Numbered from the stretch's first letter, positions 1 through 12,742 are shown. The stretch: 64,000 nucleotides of DNA from Inonotus obliquus (GCA_032164295.1 JAJHTX010000008.1:496001-560000); one strand, 5' to 3'. Program-made: numbers and translations. Notes: generated from the sequence alone by a model not told the origin.

Positions 1-1303
1 CTCAAAGCGTCGGCGAGACGAGGACGACGATGTCGAGGATGTTTCGCAGCAACCATTGGATCCTGGCCCATCCCGCCGAACGACGAGGCGAACCAGGCAG
101 AAGGTGGATAAGCCCACAGTCAGGGAGTCCCACGAGAAGACCGCTAGAAAGCCTAGAGGCGGTGTTGCTCGTCCTACCAGAAGGACTGGGAACAGAAGGG
201 CGAGAAGAATTCAGGTTCCTCTGACGCGAATGTCTACTCCGATGAGTTGCGAATCCGAGGAGCCAATATGCATGCCATCTCGGGCTCCATCTCCGGAGGA
301 ATGCAAGGAGAACCCAACGCCCCAGGAAGCACCTCGGGAGGCAGTCGTGAAGCAAGAGGAGGTGACGCCGTCTCCTTTCCCTCGCCAGCCGTCGTCAAGG
401 CAGCCCGAATGCAAGAGGGAGCCTCCCGTAAGCCCCTTCATGCTTCCCGCGCTCCAGATTCCAAGTGCGACAGTCTTCCCCTTCGCAAACCCGACTTCGC
501 ACGTGGGTGGGTCAATCATTAAGGCGGAGGAGAGATCCTCACCCTTCTTGGATCAAGACGATTCGTTGTCGCCAGGCGGATCAGACAAAGAGAATGATCC
601 GATCTATGGTCCCATGCCAGCGCCGATGCCAGAGCCGGAACCTGATTCCGATGAGGACGACGATACTGCCCAAGACGAAAACGGGCCATCCGTCCAATCC
701 ATCCAACGGCCTCACCCTCGCCGGCCACTTGAGCCATTGGAGGTCTTCGACACCTCTGTGCCGGAAGGTGACGAGACGGAGCCTGTCTCTTCAGGAGACG
801 AGGAGGTCGATTACATCGACCTAGAGGAAGTTATCTCAGCGCCTGCGACACCCAGCGCAGAGTTCCGTCCAACCACGGCCCAGTGCGAGGTTCCATCGTG
901 TCGTTATGGTGTCAATGGTCCGAATGACGAGGTGGAGGTGGGACAAGAAGTTCGGGAGTTACTTGAAGCTTCTTCGTCCTTTTATAGGAGAATGACCTGC
1001 CGAGATCTCGACCAAGTCGCTCCTCAGGAACACGAATCGCCAGTGTCTCCAGTGGCTGGGCTCGACACTCCGTCTGTTCCATTCGAGGCTGCTGTTACAA
1101 ATGGCAGGGACGTCTTCACTCGCTCTCGCGCTCCTTCGCCATCTCCTTCCCTTCCGGACCACGCCGCACAGTATCTTCACACTCCTGAAGGGACTTTTCC
1201 TCTGCCACCATGTCAGTGCGGAAATCCAGCACGACACTTCGTAGTCCATAGTGATGGCGAAGCTTCAGAGTACAGTTTCATGGGCGATGATGAGGGGTTG
1301 TGA
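1..1303 (+). CDS. 3' part of low-complexity nuclear-type protein (duplicate copy 1; 5' end outside window)
   Basis: An open frame runs from the window edge (first full codon at 2) to a TGA at 1301-1303. It corresponds to the last exon of the complete gene at 45443-47626, with a constant offset of 46323 bp over the whole coding part, so there are no indels. A few scattered substitutions are visible (for example His for Asp near residue 43 of the fragment). The product is rich in Pro, Ser, Glu and Asp. It has a basic patch near the start (KRRR, then RRTTRRTRQK) that could be a nuclear localisation signal, and several acidic stretches. I recognise no catalytic or structural domain and assign no function. 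The open frame and the mostly conservative differences suggest the copy may still be functional, or that the duplication is recent. Confidence 0.8.
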   Translation, partial: SKRRRDEDDDVEDVSQQPLDPGPSRRTTRRTRQKVDKPTVRESHEKTARKPRGGVARPTRRTGNRRARRIQVPLTRMSTPMSCESEEPICMPSRAPSPEECKENPTPQEAPREAVVKQEEVTPSPFPRQPSSRQPECKREPPVSPFMLPALQIPSATVFPFANPTSHVGGSIIKAEERSSPFLDQDDSLSPGGSDKENDPIYGPMPAPMPEPEPDSDEDDDTAQDENGPSVQSIQRPHPRRPLEPLEVFDTSVPEGDETEPVSSGDEEVDYIDLEEVISAPATPSAEFRPTTAQCEVPSCRYGVNGPNDEVEVGQEVRELLEASSSFYRRMTCRDLDQVAPQEHESPVSPVAGLDTPSVPFEAAVTNGRDVFTRSRAPSPSPSLPDHAAQYLHTPEGTFPLPPCQCGNPARHFVVHSDGEASEYSFMGDDEGL

Positions 1304-1655
1304 GGGCGAAGGCTCATTGGACTCGTTTTGGCTTATCTATTGCTCTTCCTACGTCTGCATCGTTTTTCTTTGTCTTAGTTTCTGCTCTTGCATTCCATTT
1401 TGTATCCTCGCACCTTGTGTTTTGCTTTATTTCCTCGTCCAGTTGTCCTGTCCCTGTCCCTGTCCCTGTACTTGTATCTTGCGCGATGTAATTTAACTAG
1501 AGCTGCTAGCTCATCGCTTCGCGTGGTCCTTCAACAACCTCATAAACTCGGCTAATGAGCTGATCTTGAGGACCAGTGAGTAGCACTGTAAGCATTCGAG
1601 TTATGCGGCGTGTTGATAAGGTATGTTGGAAGGACATGGGAGAGATACACATCCA
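1..1655 (+). repeat. Segmental duplication, left copy (partner 46324-47972)
   Basis: Homology to 46324-47972 covers the coding part and about 350 bp of 3' flank. In the flank this copy has a longer CTGTCC microsatellite (about 1448-1471) and small indels. Homology stops just before the TIR7 element that begins at 1674. The continuation of the duplicated flank is found in inverted orientation at 33717-34090. Confidence 0.92.
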
Positions 1656-1673
1656 TCGCATCATCACTGAATC

Positions 1674-2527
1674 TGGGGACTGGCAATCCCCTATTGCAAA
1701 ACGTCGATTTCCCACGGGCATGCCGAGGCATGCCGACGATCGCTTAGATTAAGCGATTTACCAGTTTTTTGAAGACATTTTCGCCTTCACACTTCCTGTT
1801 CCATAGCACAAACAAAGCCTTATAAAGTAGTAGAAACCATTTCTATGGTGCTGGGGAGCATATATATCAAAACAATTCGAAATGTGTTCAAAAAACCAAT
1901 GAGATATTGGGTGGTTATACATCATATCTCAGGATCCAAGCAATTTCTACAAAATTTTTTTTGAACAAAATGAAGGCAGACATGAAAAAATATGGTTTGT
2001 GCACTGAGTCACAAATCCTTGAAAAATTCATTGAGTTCTGAACATTGAAATAGTGCATTGAATCTTGACGGATAAAGGAAAATTCAATCACGTGATCAAG
2101 CAGATGCAGGAACAATTTCTTGACCATATCTAAGAAATGAAGCAATTTCATCATATAAACTTTTAAAGAAGATCAAGCTAGGCATTAATTAATGCATTTT
2201 TTTGCATTTAATCTTGAAATCTTTCAAAAAATTGATGAGTACTTTATGTTTTAATGGCCAAATCGAAAAGTTGATACTGGGTCACGTGATATTGAATTGC
2301 AAAGGCAGCTCGGAGTCATGTACAGCATAATATCACAAAACAAATTGGAGTTTCTGACCTCATGTATTTTACAAGTATACATGTATGCTTAATGATATTT
2401 AATATAAGAAAACAAGTCTTGTATCTCCATGAAAATACCTGCTATAGTCCAACTTACATATATACATATAGGGACATCATCTATATAAAACATTAGCTGA
2501 GAAAGCTTTGGAGATCCAGACTGGAGA
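1674..2527 (-). mobile_element. TIR7 element, split half A (right-type end)
   Basis: The end begins TGGGGACTGGCAATCCCCTA, matching the terminal repeat of the elements at 19858, 25428 and 27537. The next roughly 100 bp align with the reverse complement of the right end of the 19858-20883 copy. The adjacent 7-bp duplication is CTGAATC (1667-1673). Its partner is not downstream: it occurs as the reverse complement GATTCAG at 34091-34097, beside the other half of the element at 34098-34472. The half is cut at 2527 by a gypsy LTR. No coding capacity is visible. Confidence 0.8.
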
Positions 2528-5500
2528 TGTCAGCGATGCACTTAGGCCAGCTCACAATAGAGGGCCAGGCTACACTAACTTGATCAAAGAGAGTAGAGGG
2601 GAGAGAGAAGAGTGAGCTTGAACGATGCTAGCCGGTGTATTGACAAGGTTGAAACTGGGGAATACAGGCGAACATTAAAGGGTAATACCGGAGTCTACGA
2701 TCGAAATGGGCTTAATTCTGTGATTCTACCACTTCTTACTTCTCTTTGGACCACGGTACTTCTGCTGTCCTATCTACGCCTGCAGTTCCAACAAAGTACA
2801 AGGCTTCGGGGATTCGACAAGGCTAAGATCGATTAAAAACTGGTCCTGCATGCGTTTGGCCAGACTTCTGCAGCAATACCGAATCTCCAATCTCTACGCC
2901 CGTCTTCCATCACAGTACCGAACCACCAGACTTCGATACCGATGATACCAATACCGTAACATCCACCCATTCTGATACCGACATTAATAATCCACTTTTA
3001 GTCGGTACTATGCCCCCGACAACCCGTACCGAGGGAAAGGCTCACGAGCTATGATCGATCTGCCATATGTTGCTGCGAAGAGTTGAATCATCAAAAGTGT
3101 TGAAGCTCCAGGTCTGACGGTCCATCCTTCCGAATCACCACGCATCGATACCGACAATACCGGTGAATGTGCGAGAACGCGGCCGGTATTAGAAATACCG
3201 GATGAGGGGGGTACGATTTAGATGCGTTGGGAGGGCCGGTACGTGGCAGTACTAAGTCGTACAGTCACAGACAAGTCGTCAAGAGAGAATAGTAGGGCCT
3301 GGCTGGATTGATGAGGACAGGAGACTATAGGTGACCGCTCAAGAGGAGAGGTATCAGGAGACGATCAATACCGAGACGAATCCGTCGATACCGAGTCGTC
3401 TGGTGTCCGGTATTACGGTAGAGAGAACGAAGCAGTAGAGGAAGCGAGCTGAGGAGGTGTTTCTGATAGGACTGGTCGTGAGACGAGAGACGAGGGCGAC
3501 GAAGACGAGAACGACGACTACCGGTATCGATACCGGTGACTACGAGACGAGACGAACGAACGGGGACTTGAACGGGATGAGCAAAACCCGGACCTTCACT
3601 CTGGAAGTTCCTCTCAGATTAGCTGGTTTGCTACAGTAGAACATGCAGGCTATAAATACCATAATACCGTAGCCATTCAAGATACCAAATGGGGGGTTTT
3701 TACAAGTCGAATCGTACCGTAATCCGGTACAAGAAATGGAACATAAAGTCGAATTGAATGTAAAATTACAATCAGGGGAAACATAAGACGATGAATGAAT
3801 AAGAAGTTTTATCAGGGGGTAGCTAAGAATAGGGTGGGACGAGACAAGAACCCAACGAAAACTCACGACGAGTGATACCGAGGTAGGGCGGCGATACCGA
3901 CGTCGACCAGCGCTAAATTAAGGACGTGTCTCAAGCTACCGCATGGGCGCTCCTGGCGATGTCCCTGTCGTAGGAGAAGCACGTCATCCTGATTTACCTT
4001 TGTTCCGGTATCATGATCCGTGCGGCGTCAGTCTGGGCGTCTACCGGTCGATCGGACGGCGTGCTCCGATGTTGACGTGTCGGTACAACCCAACCCTGGG
4101 CAATGGGGTACTCTACCGTTCGGTACCAATCAGTACCCTGGGATCGTCCCTGAGCATCGCTCTAGCCCCTCGATATCGACCGGTACGCGTCGCCTGACTC
4201 GACTGGGCATTGCTTGGCTTCCCCTCCGAGTCGGATCGATGGCCTCCTCCGAGATCGAAGCAGCGTACGGTGGACTTGATTCATTTCCCAACCTTCCTCT
4301 CGACGTAGATCTCCGATGGCGTGGTCTCGACCTAGCACACGTAACGAACTTCGGTACCGGAGCGGACCATCGGTATCAACACCGGTATCGTCGGTATCGA
4401 TGCATGGCGGTTCGGAAGGGCATACCGTCGGGCTTGGAGCCTCGACCATGATCCAACTCTTTGCAGCAACGTATGGCAGACCGAGTGCAGCTTTGTGAGC
4501 CTTTTTCTATGGTATGGGCTGTCGAGGGCGTAGTATCGACTAGGTGTGGAGTATTAAGCGTCGGTATCAGGACGGGTGGACGGTACGGTATCGGTATCAT
4601 CGGTATCGAAGTCTAGTGGTTCGGTACTATGATGGAAGACGGGCGTAGGGATTGGTGATTCGGTATTGGCGCAGAAGTGGACCAGTTCTCAATCGTTCTT
4701 AGCCTTGTCGAATCGCAGAAGCCTCGTACTTTGTTGGAACCGCAGGCGTAGATAGGACGGCAGAAGTACCGTGGTCCGAAGAGAAGTAAGAAGCGGTAGA
4801 ATCGCAGAAGTATTGTTAATTGGAAGAAGCGGTAGAATCGCAGAATTAAGCCCATATCGATCGTAGCCTCCGGTATTACTCTTTATCGGTGCTGGTACCA
4901 ATGGTCCACTCCGGTACATTCGTGACGTATGATAGGTCGAGACCATGCCCTCAGAGATCTAGGTCGAGAGGAAAGTTGGGAAATGAATCTGGTCCGCCAT
5001 ATGCATCATCGGTAGGCACCATCGATCTGACTCAGAAGTGAGGCCAAGCAATGCCCAGTCGAGGACGATCCTGATTGGTACCGAGCGGTAGAGTACTCCG
5101 ATGCCAAGATTAGATGCCCAGACTGGCACCGCACGGATCTTGATACTGGAACAAAGGTAAATTAGGATGGGGTGCTTCTCCGGAGAAGAAGACAACAGGC
5201 CCGTCGTCAGGAGCCCCGCATGGTAGATTAAGACGCGTCCTTACTATAACACTGGTTGGTGTCGGTACCGTCACCCTACCTCGGTATCACTTATCGTGAG
5301 TTTTCATTGGGTTCTTGTCTCGTCCCACCCTATTCTTAGCTACCCCCTGATAAAACTTCTCATTCATTCGCCATCTTATGTTTTCCCTGATTATATTTTT
5401 TTCATTCATCTCAACTTTATGTTTGCCTTCATATACCGGGTTGTGATACGATTTGATACATGAAAATTCCCCATTTGGAATCTTGAATGGCTACGGTATT

Positions 5501-6247
5501 ATGGTATTTATAGCTCGCATGTTCTACCATAGCAAAGCAGCTAATCAGAGAGGAACTTCCTGAGTGAAGATCTGGGTTTTGCTCATCTCGTCTAAGTCTC
5601 CGTTCGTTTGTCTCACCTCATAGTCGCCGGTATCGATACCAGTAGTTGTCGATATTCGTCCTCCTCGTCCTCACCTCCTTGTCTTGTAATTAGTCCTATC
5701 AGAAACTCATCTTTTACTTGTCTCCTCTACTACTCGCTCCCTCTACTGTGATACCGAACCACGATCGTCTCGGTACCGATGGATTTGTCTCGGTATCGAT
5801 CATCCTTTGATTCCTCATCTCCTAAGCGGTCCCCTAAAGCCCTCCCATACTCATCGATCCAGCCAGGCCCGACTATCTCTCTCGACGACCGTCTGTGACA
5901 GTACAACTTAGTACTGCCACGTACCGGCCCTCCCAATGCACTTAAATTGTATCCCCTTCGTCCGGTACTTCTGGTACTGGTGGCAAACTTGCACATTCAA
6001 CATGTCTCCTACTTATACCCTGAGAGCATGTAAACTACCTACTATCTATATACAAGTCATAGAATGAGATAGAACATCATAGAATGTCCCCGGAATCTTC
6101 CAGAACAGACTAAGGTCAGATGATAGAAAGGAATTAATAAGGAAGGACTATTAGTAATAGGATCGTAGTAAGCATGATTAGTAAATGAAATGATGAGGTA
6201 AGCAGAGAGAAAGATAAGAAGAAGAAGAAATAAAAGCATTCATGACA
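2528..6247 (-). mobile_element. Gypsy LTR (3' LTR of the broken minus-strand copy), interrupted by a 3.3-kb insertion
   Basis: Reverse complement of the 391-392-bp LTR at 36583-36974, present in two pieces: 2528-2675 and 6004-6247. After removing the insertion and one 5-bp duplication the length is 392 bp, the same as the other LTRs. The flank at 2523-2527 is GGAGA. The matching duplication is found as the reverse complement TCTCC at 34468-34472, beside the other end of the same insertion. Confidence 0.9.
2676..5998. mobile_element. Unclassified 3.3-kb non-coding element with X-Y-x'-y' inverted-block structure
   Basis: Inserted in the LTR above with the perfect 5-bp duplication AACAT (2671-2675 and 5999-6003). 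Four blocks are seen: X 2676-3164, Y 3165-4380, x' 4381-4885 (reverse complement of X), y' 4886-5998 (reverse complement of Y). The second half is therefore an inverted, circularly permuted copy of the first. The sequence is packed with variants of CGGTATCGATACCG. It has no TG...CA ends, no simple terminal inverted repeat and no credible open frame. I cannot place it in a known superfamily. A non-autonomous element mobilised by an integrase or transposase in trans is the simplest reading. Confidence 0.8.
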
Positions 6248-8838
6248 TCACCCCCCTCGTTTAAGGCAATTGTCTCGATTGCTTCAGGATAGTTCAGTGA
6301 ACTGGAAGAGGGGTCGGAAACGGAAGAGAGTTGAAGATGGTGGTATCGAGAGGTCGGGGTGCACCAGGATTGTGTGTATAGAAATCGTGTATAGCATCCT
6401 TAGCATGCATTAGGTTCTTAACTGGTTCCCAAGTGCATTGTTCTGCTGGGTAGCCTTTCCAATGTACTAAGAACTTCCACTTATCCCGTTGTACCTTGAC
6501 GTCAACTACTTGCTCCACTTTGTATTTGGTAGTTCCTTCAACTATCCCGGGTGGAGGCGGCGGTTCTTATTGCTGTCTGGAATACTTTAGTTTATGGTAA
6601 GGCGAAAGTAACACTTCGTTGAAGACAGGGTGTATTCGTCCTTTCCAAGTCCGAGGTATTTGTAGTTCATAGGCCGAGGCTCCCACCTTCTTGACCACTT
6701 TGAAGGGTCCATAGCATTTTTCAGATAACTTCTTCATGGGACGTAAAGGAGTTAGGTTGGTATTTTTGAGCATAACTTGATCTCCAGGTTGATACTCGAT
6801 GGACTGTCCCTTGCTTCGGTCATAGAACCTCTTCATGGTAGCTGCTGCCTTCTTTAATGCCACCTCTGTTTCCATCCTTATCTGCTCCATTCTTTTTGCG
6901 AATTGGTCCACTGATTCATTTGTTACTTCTTGTCTGGGGTGAGTACTTTTGTTGGGGTGTCTGCTATGATTAACGAAGAATGGTGACATGCCCGTAGACA
7001 ATTGTTCTCGGTCATTGTAACTGAATTCAGCCAAGGCCAGCCAATCTTCCCAGTCCGTCTGACAATGGTTGATGAAGATGTGGAGATATTATTTGATTTC
7101 TTGGTTAATCCTCTCCATCTGTCCATCCGACTGAGGGTGATAAGCCGTGGACGGGTTGCCTGTGATTCCTAGGAGTTTGTAGAAGTCCTTCATAAAGCTA
7201 GATATGAACTGAGGGCCCCGGTCACTGATAACTTTTTCCGGAATACCATGGAGTTTGAATATGTGATCATGCAGTGTTCATGCAATGCCTTCCGAAGTTA
7301 CTTCTGTCGTCGTTGGTATAGCATGGACTTGCTTGCTGAAACGATCAACAATTACGCAGATGGCATTGTATCCTTGCGATTCAGGTAACTCTCCAATCAG
7401 ATCTATGGAGATCACCTTCCATGGTTCTGTCGGTATTTCATTTGGTACCAGTGGTGCTGCCAGTTTGACTCGACGAGGTTTCATCCTTTGACAGGTGTCA
7501 CATCCTGTTACGTATTCTTAAACATCACGTTGGATTCCTGGCCACCAGTAGTTTCGTGTGATTAATTCCTGGGTTTTGTATCTCCCTGGATGTCCTGCTA
7601 GTGGAGAGTCATGATGCTAGCATATAATGTCTTCACGCAACTGTCTGTCTTTGGGAATGTAGATGTGATCCTGCCATGTGACTATGCTCGTCTCATCCTC
7701 AGTCCAGTCCTTCTCTTCATTCTGCAGTGCTTTCTCTACTCGATGGTCTCGATTTCTGCTGGCACGCTTGATCCTCTGCAACAATTCAATATCATCCGTA
7801 CTGATGGCTGTTTCTAGTTTATTAACAAACCACTCAGGTTTTAACAAAATGAGGTCATCATTGTTGTTCTCCCCCCTCCCATGTCCTGCTCATCTTGAGA
7901 GGAGGTCTGCTTTTGTCATTTGGTGACCTGGTTTGTGGATGAGAACAAAGTCGTATTCTGCAAGTTTGGTAAGCCAGCGAACTTGACGATAATTGAACTT
8001 ATGGGGCTTTTTGAAGTACTGGAGGTTAAGATGATCTGTCCAGATTTCAAAGGTGTGTCGAGCTCCCAGAAGGTATTGGCACCATTCTCGAAGTGCCTCC
8101 ATGATTGCTAGCAACTCTTGGTCATAGATCTCATAGTTGTGTTCTGTTGAGGATAACACTTGAGATTGATATGTAATAGGCCGCCATTTTCCATCAATTA
8201 GTTGAGAAAGTACCGCTCCATTTGCGAAGTTGGACGAGTCTGCTTTGACACAAAACTGGCTGTTGTCAGTAGGAACTGCTAATACTGGTTCCTCCGTAAT
8301 GGCTTGTCTCAGTTGGTCAAAAGCTTCCTGTTCCTCTTCACTCCATTTCCAATCTGTGTTGCCTGTGAGGACATGCAGCGGCTTTGCTATTCCACTGAAG
8401 CCTTTGATGAACCTGCGGTAGTAGTTGACAAAGCCGATGAACTGTTGTAATTCCTTTTTGTTCATTGGTATCGGCCATTCTTGTACCGCAGCTACTTTGC
8501 GAGGATCCATGCGTACTTCACCATTTCCAATGATGTGTTCCAGGTACTCTATTGTTGGTTGAGCGAACGAACACTTCTCATATCGCAAATAGAGTTTGTG
8601 TTTTCTTAGTATCTGAAGGACCTTCCGCACCAAGGCATCATAATGATCTTGGTCTTCTGCAAATATGAGAATGTCATCTAAGTATATGACAATGTTTCCT
8701 TCATTAACTAATTCTCGGAAGATCTTGTTCATGAATCCTTGGAAAGTAGCAGGTGAGCTCGTAAGTCCGAAGAACATCACCATAGGTTCAAATAGTCCTC
8801 TATTGATCCTGAAAGCAGCCTTCCATTCATCGCCCTCA
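6248..8838 (-). pseudogene. Ty3/gypsy pol, 3' half (RT-RNase H-integrase-chromodomain), broken
   Basis: Minus-strand pol fragment colinear with about 40755-43345 of the fuller copy. It starts inside reverse transcriptase at a GDEWKAAFR stretch, keeps the YLDD active site, then RNase H (DQELLAIMEAL), the integrase zinc-finger region with [10 protein letters not shown], the DDE core, and a chromodomain (VHWKGYPAEQCTWEP, about 6400-6490). The frame is cut by several stops. Those that align clearly with the other copy are C-to-T or G-to-A changes, for example near 7888, 7276 and 7090. The 5' part (gag, protease, start of RT) is absent: the sequence leaves pol at about 8838. The missing 5' portion of the same insertion is inferred to be at 34473-36222. 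Confidence 0.92.
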
Positions 8839-9755
8839 CCTGCGGATCCCACTCTATGTAATCAAATTAGAGGGGACTTCCCTGTCAAAAGTTCCCTCTA
8901 ATTCGGTGCCATTGTTAATTTATCCCTATACTATGATTAATACTGTGTCCTGCGCATTAATGATATATAATATATAGTGAATACATGCTCAGTACGTGAT
9001 CGACTCTCTGACTAATGCTTTATCTGACCAAGCACTTGAGTGATCGACTCGCGTGACCGAGTATGGGCCCATTCTGTCGCTTGCCCACATCTTCATTCAA
9101 CGCCGATCGTCGCACGTCTTCACACAACGCCAATCACCACACGCTCGCTGTCTCACAAGATGAGCATGTATGTTTAATAATAACTCGCTCATTTCTCCAT
9201 TGATTTTCTTCATTATTTCACATTTGCTTATTAGTTTTCGAGTGGAAAATTATAATACAAAGAGTAAAATGAATTATATTGTTCTAAAAATAATTACACA
9301 CTCTGCACGACACCTCACCCAGCCAACCAACCAGCTGTCCAACCATCCAACCAACCAACCAGCCAGCCAGCCAGCCAGCCAACCAACCACCCATCCATCC
9401 ACAGGACCATCCCAACTGCTCGAACATTCAATCAAACGATGATATGTGTGGTTGGATCACCGGTGTTTTCGAGCAATCGAACAGGCGACTGGTGGATACA
9501 TTCATACAACTGACCATGGCACACCATCCAACCCCGGCGAGTCAAAAATGCAATCGCTTACCATATTCTGGAAGGAATAGCGACGCGGGAGTGAGCTTGC
9601 TTGATGGGACAAATGGACAACTGATTGGTGGTGGCACAATCGATTCAATCGCGACGATCATTTGAGTCAGCACGTTCCTTCCTTGGACCACATTTCTTGC
9701 CCTTGTCTGACCTCTCCTTCCTCTTCCTCTTCGGTGGTCCACTAGATTCATCTGG
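8839..9755. other. Non-coding stretch with hairpin and microsatellite
   Basis: No gene is seen. It contains a 15-bp inverted repeat with one mismatch (8865-8879 and 8889-8903; AATTAGAGGGG arm), right beside the point where the gypsy pol is broken. It also holds a (CCAACCAG)-type microsatellite at about 9316-9395. Confidence 0.6.
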
Positions 9756-12742
9756 TCACTTGTCTGTTCGCTCGTCTTCACGCTCATCTGAGTCCTTGTG
9801 ATGCTCGTCTGTCCCCTCTTCTGAGTCATTTTCTATCGCCTCCCAATGACAATCACTTGCCTCAACCGTGTCGCAAACTTGCTCGAGTGTTTGTTCATTG
9901 AGATTGTTGATTGGACCAATCTTCTTGAGTGGCCAATTGACTAAACATACCTTGTGATTCCTCACAAAGCTATCGTATGACTTCTATGGCATTAGCAAGT
10001 CATTGTTGTTCGTCAGTTCCCCTGTCATTTAAAAAAAAAAATGGATGTTACTCAAACGAACGAGACACTTTGTATAAACATACTCAATTGACTAACTAAA
10101 CCCTCTCGAATGATCTTTTTCAGCACAACTTTTCGACTGTTCGAATTCGCAACTGCAATGGTCATTGAGTTGCCAGCTAAACCTGTAAGAGCGAACACTT
10201 CGAATTTGCTCAAAAAATCTCTACAAGATATTTTCATGACTGACTCAAGGAACCTTTTGGAAACCTCGTCCACATAATAGTTCCCAGGGATAGTCGAATC
10301 TAAGCAAGTTCGGATGGACATTCGAATGGAGGAGGTAGCACACCTATACTCAAGATTCTTGAGCTGCACAATGGTGAGTCTTCCATTGTTTTATTGATGT
10401 AATGCAACACTTGAATGCTCACCTCCTCATCTATCCGTTTCAGCATGACTTTTGTATTGTGCGCCTGTACTTTCGAACTCTTTCGCGAACCTCGTTTCTT
10501 TGTGAGACGATACATCTTGACTGCTCGTTTCATTTTCTTCATCACATCCTGTGGTATGCACCTCCAATCGTCCGTTGCAAGCACAATAGCTTGAAGCTCC
10601 TTTAGATATAACCATTCACCTTCGTCTTGGCATGGACAATTGTGAAAATTAGTCAATGGAGTGATCGATACAAAAGAACTTTACGTGTGTACCACTGTTC
10701 ACTTTGAGACTCTTACAAAAAATATACACATTAAACGTGCTGACAGAGCAACACTTGCCATAGCACAATAGACACATGAGTTTTTGCTCTGCGACAGTCC
10801 GTTTGAGTTTGTATTTCTCAGCAAATTGGTCGATGAACTCGTCACACTTCATCCAAAATTCGTCAAGTTCACTATTCATTGTGTCAACGGTCTTTGCGCG
10901 TTTTTCTGACCTTGCTTGAGACGTCTTGGCCAAGATGTTGTAGCTGCGTTTGCGTCAGAGGATCTTCATCCGTGCTCATACGTGCAAATTTGCTTGCAGC
11001 ATCTTGAAGTCAAGGGCTATATCAGCAGACAATCGAGTTGAGATGAAGAAATGGTCCTCTGGATGACAGAAAAACAACAGTTAGCTGAACATCTCGCTTG
11101 GGAATGAAACATTTCGTGTTGCCATTTGCTTGTTCGCGTGTACACATAAGTAACCGTTTATCCTTTTATCGTGTGATCTCACGAAATAATATTATTCATT
11201 CGAAGTTTGAGCCACACACCCTGCATACACATAGACAAACATACAAAATACATACCTCGATAACCAATCAAAATTGACAAAACATAATGAGAATTGATTC
11301 GATTGACACCAATAATCCTCGTCTTTCTCACAACTTGTTCAGAACCCCAAGCAAAATTCCCCGAATCCAGACGAAGAGCTCTGAGTTTCTTGTTACCGCT
11401 ATGAGTACATATAGAACGTGAACGGAAAGACAAACATTTGTGCGGGACCTCACAGATGATCGTCTGGGGCATTCCTCTGCCTGCTCCTTCTCATCTGTTC
11501 GCGAATTAATTGATTGGGCTCCCGTTGCTCTTGTGCCTCCCGATGGGAGAGCTCACATACATACGAACCAATATCACTGTGATACTCGTCAAAGACACAT
11601 TCGTCTTCAGACATCACATTTGACTCGTCATCCTCGAAAAGACGGGAACGACCGCTCATTTGACTAGCATGCATCGATGCGCTTGCCCATTCAGGGATTG
11701 TTGGCGTCGAGACCGAGGAAGGCGTGCGAGTGCTTGATGATCGAGCACTAGATGGAGCACCCACGTTCAGATGGGTGGTCTGCGCTTGAGGAGACGGAGC
11801 AGACAAATGAGGAGACACTCTCGTCTGGGTGCCCCCGATGGTCAGTTGCATGACCTTCATACAGGGCACGAGCTGCTGTTCATTCGATCACCTCGACTGC
11901 ATGCTCGAATGATGAGTCCTCGTGGGTGACCATCTCACTGCTGTCATGGTGGAGACCACTTGTGTGTAGGGTGGGGGTGGGAGAGCGGGAGTGGGGGGGA
12001 GAGCGGGAGCGGGGGGGAGAGCAAATGCATTGTGCTTGTTCGAGTTAGTTCGATGTAATGATTAGTTGGATAATCAATTACTCACGTGGGCGACATCCTC
12101 GGACCATCCACAGCGAACTTTTGTGTTGTTTGCAAATTTGACCAGAAGATCGGCCAGACGAGTGTTGTGCTCCTCGCACAGTTGTTCAATCGTCAGCCTG
12201 GAAGGGAAACGAGCGGGCACCTTCGTGACGAGTGCAGGAACAAGCGCAGCGGGTGGCTGGTTCATGACGCGCTGAAGGCGTACACAAGCAAGGTTGAAAT
12301 TGGTCGTGATGATGTAGCAGTCTTCAACACAGTTGATTATATTGACCTACACAACAGAACGGATGGTTTGACTTAGTGAGCGAACGAATGAATGAACAAA
12401 TGAATGAATGAATGGACGAACAAGGCCTTTCAAAAGTTTTGTGGTGAGCATTGCGTGCTGAGAGCACCAATCGTTAAAATTCATGAACGTCGAAATTTTG
12501 TGTAGAGCATCCGAGTCCTCATGGCATTCGTCTGCATGTTCGAGCAAAAGATCGAAGAAAGCGGCCTTTTGCTCAATTGTCCACGTAGATGGACAATCAA
12601 TGTGGAAGGGCACAGCGCCATGTGGAACAACAGCACGAGGAGCATTCCTCAACCTTGTTGCCAAGCCTTCGTGCGCCTTGACCTGCCATCGAGGCATGAT
12701 ATCGTCGATGTGATCGAAGCGGCCAGTCAAATTGGTGGACAT
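9756..12742 (-). CDS. Unrecognised multi-exon gene adjacent to the KDZ transposase (possible accessory gene)
   Basis: A chain of minus-strand exons with compatible splice signals. The likely start is the ATG at 12742 (MSTNLTG). Further exons are 12346-12086 (donor GTGAGT), about 11869-11455, about 11400-11262, then several between 11060 and 9756. Visible pieces include a stretch with [17 protein letters not shown], an acidic Ser-rich region near 11650, and a Lys-rich region near 10500. I know no family for it. It runs in the same direction as the KDZ transposase just upstream on that strand (13599 onward). KDZ elements are often large and carry extra genes, so it may be an accessory gene of that element, which is inference. 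Exon borders are approximate, and decay cannot be excluded. Confidence 0.4.
11975..12022 (+). repeat. G-rich purine tract
   Basis: Repeated GGGAGTGGGGGGAGAGCGGG-type units on the + strand. It lies in an inferred intron of the unknown minus-strand gene. Several runs of three or more G close together could form a quadruplex. Confidence 0.6.

Noticed and set aside
2612..5996. Several open frames of 60-143 codons in the X-Y-x'-y' element
   Set aside because: They follow the GGTATCGATACC repeats, occur in several frames and are not preserved between the inverted block copies.
9316..9395. Regular short repeats that might suggest a CRISPR array
   Set aside because: Simple CCAACCAG-type microsatellite without unique spacers, in a eukaryotic genome.
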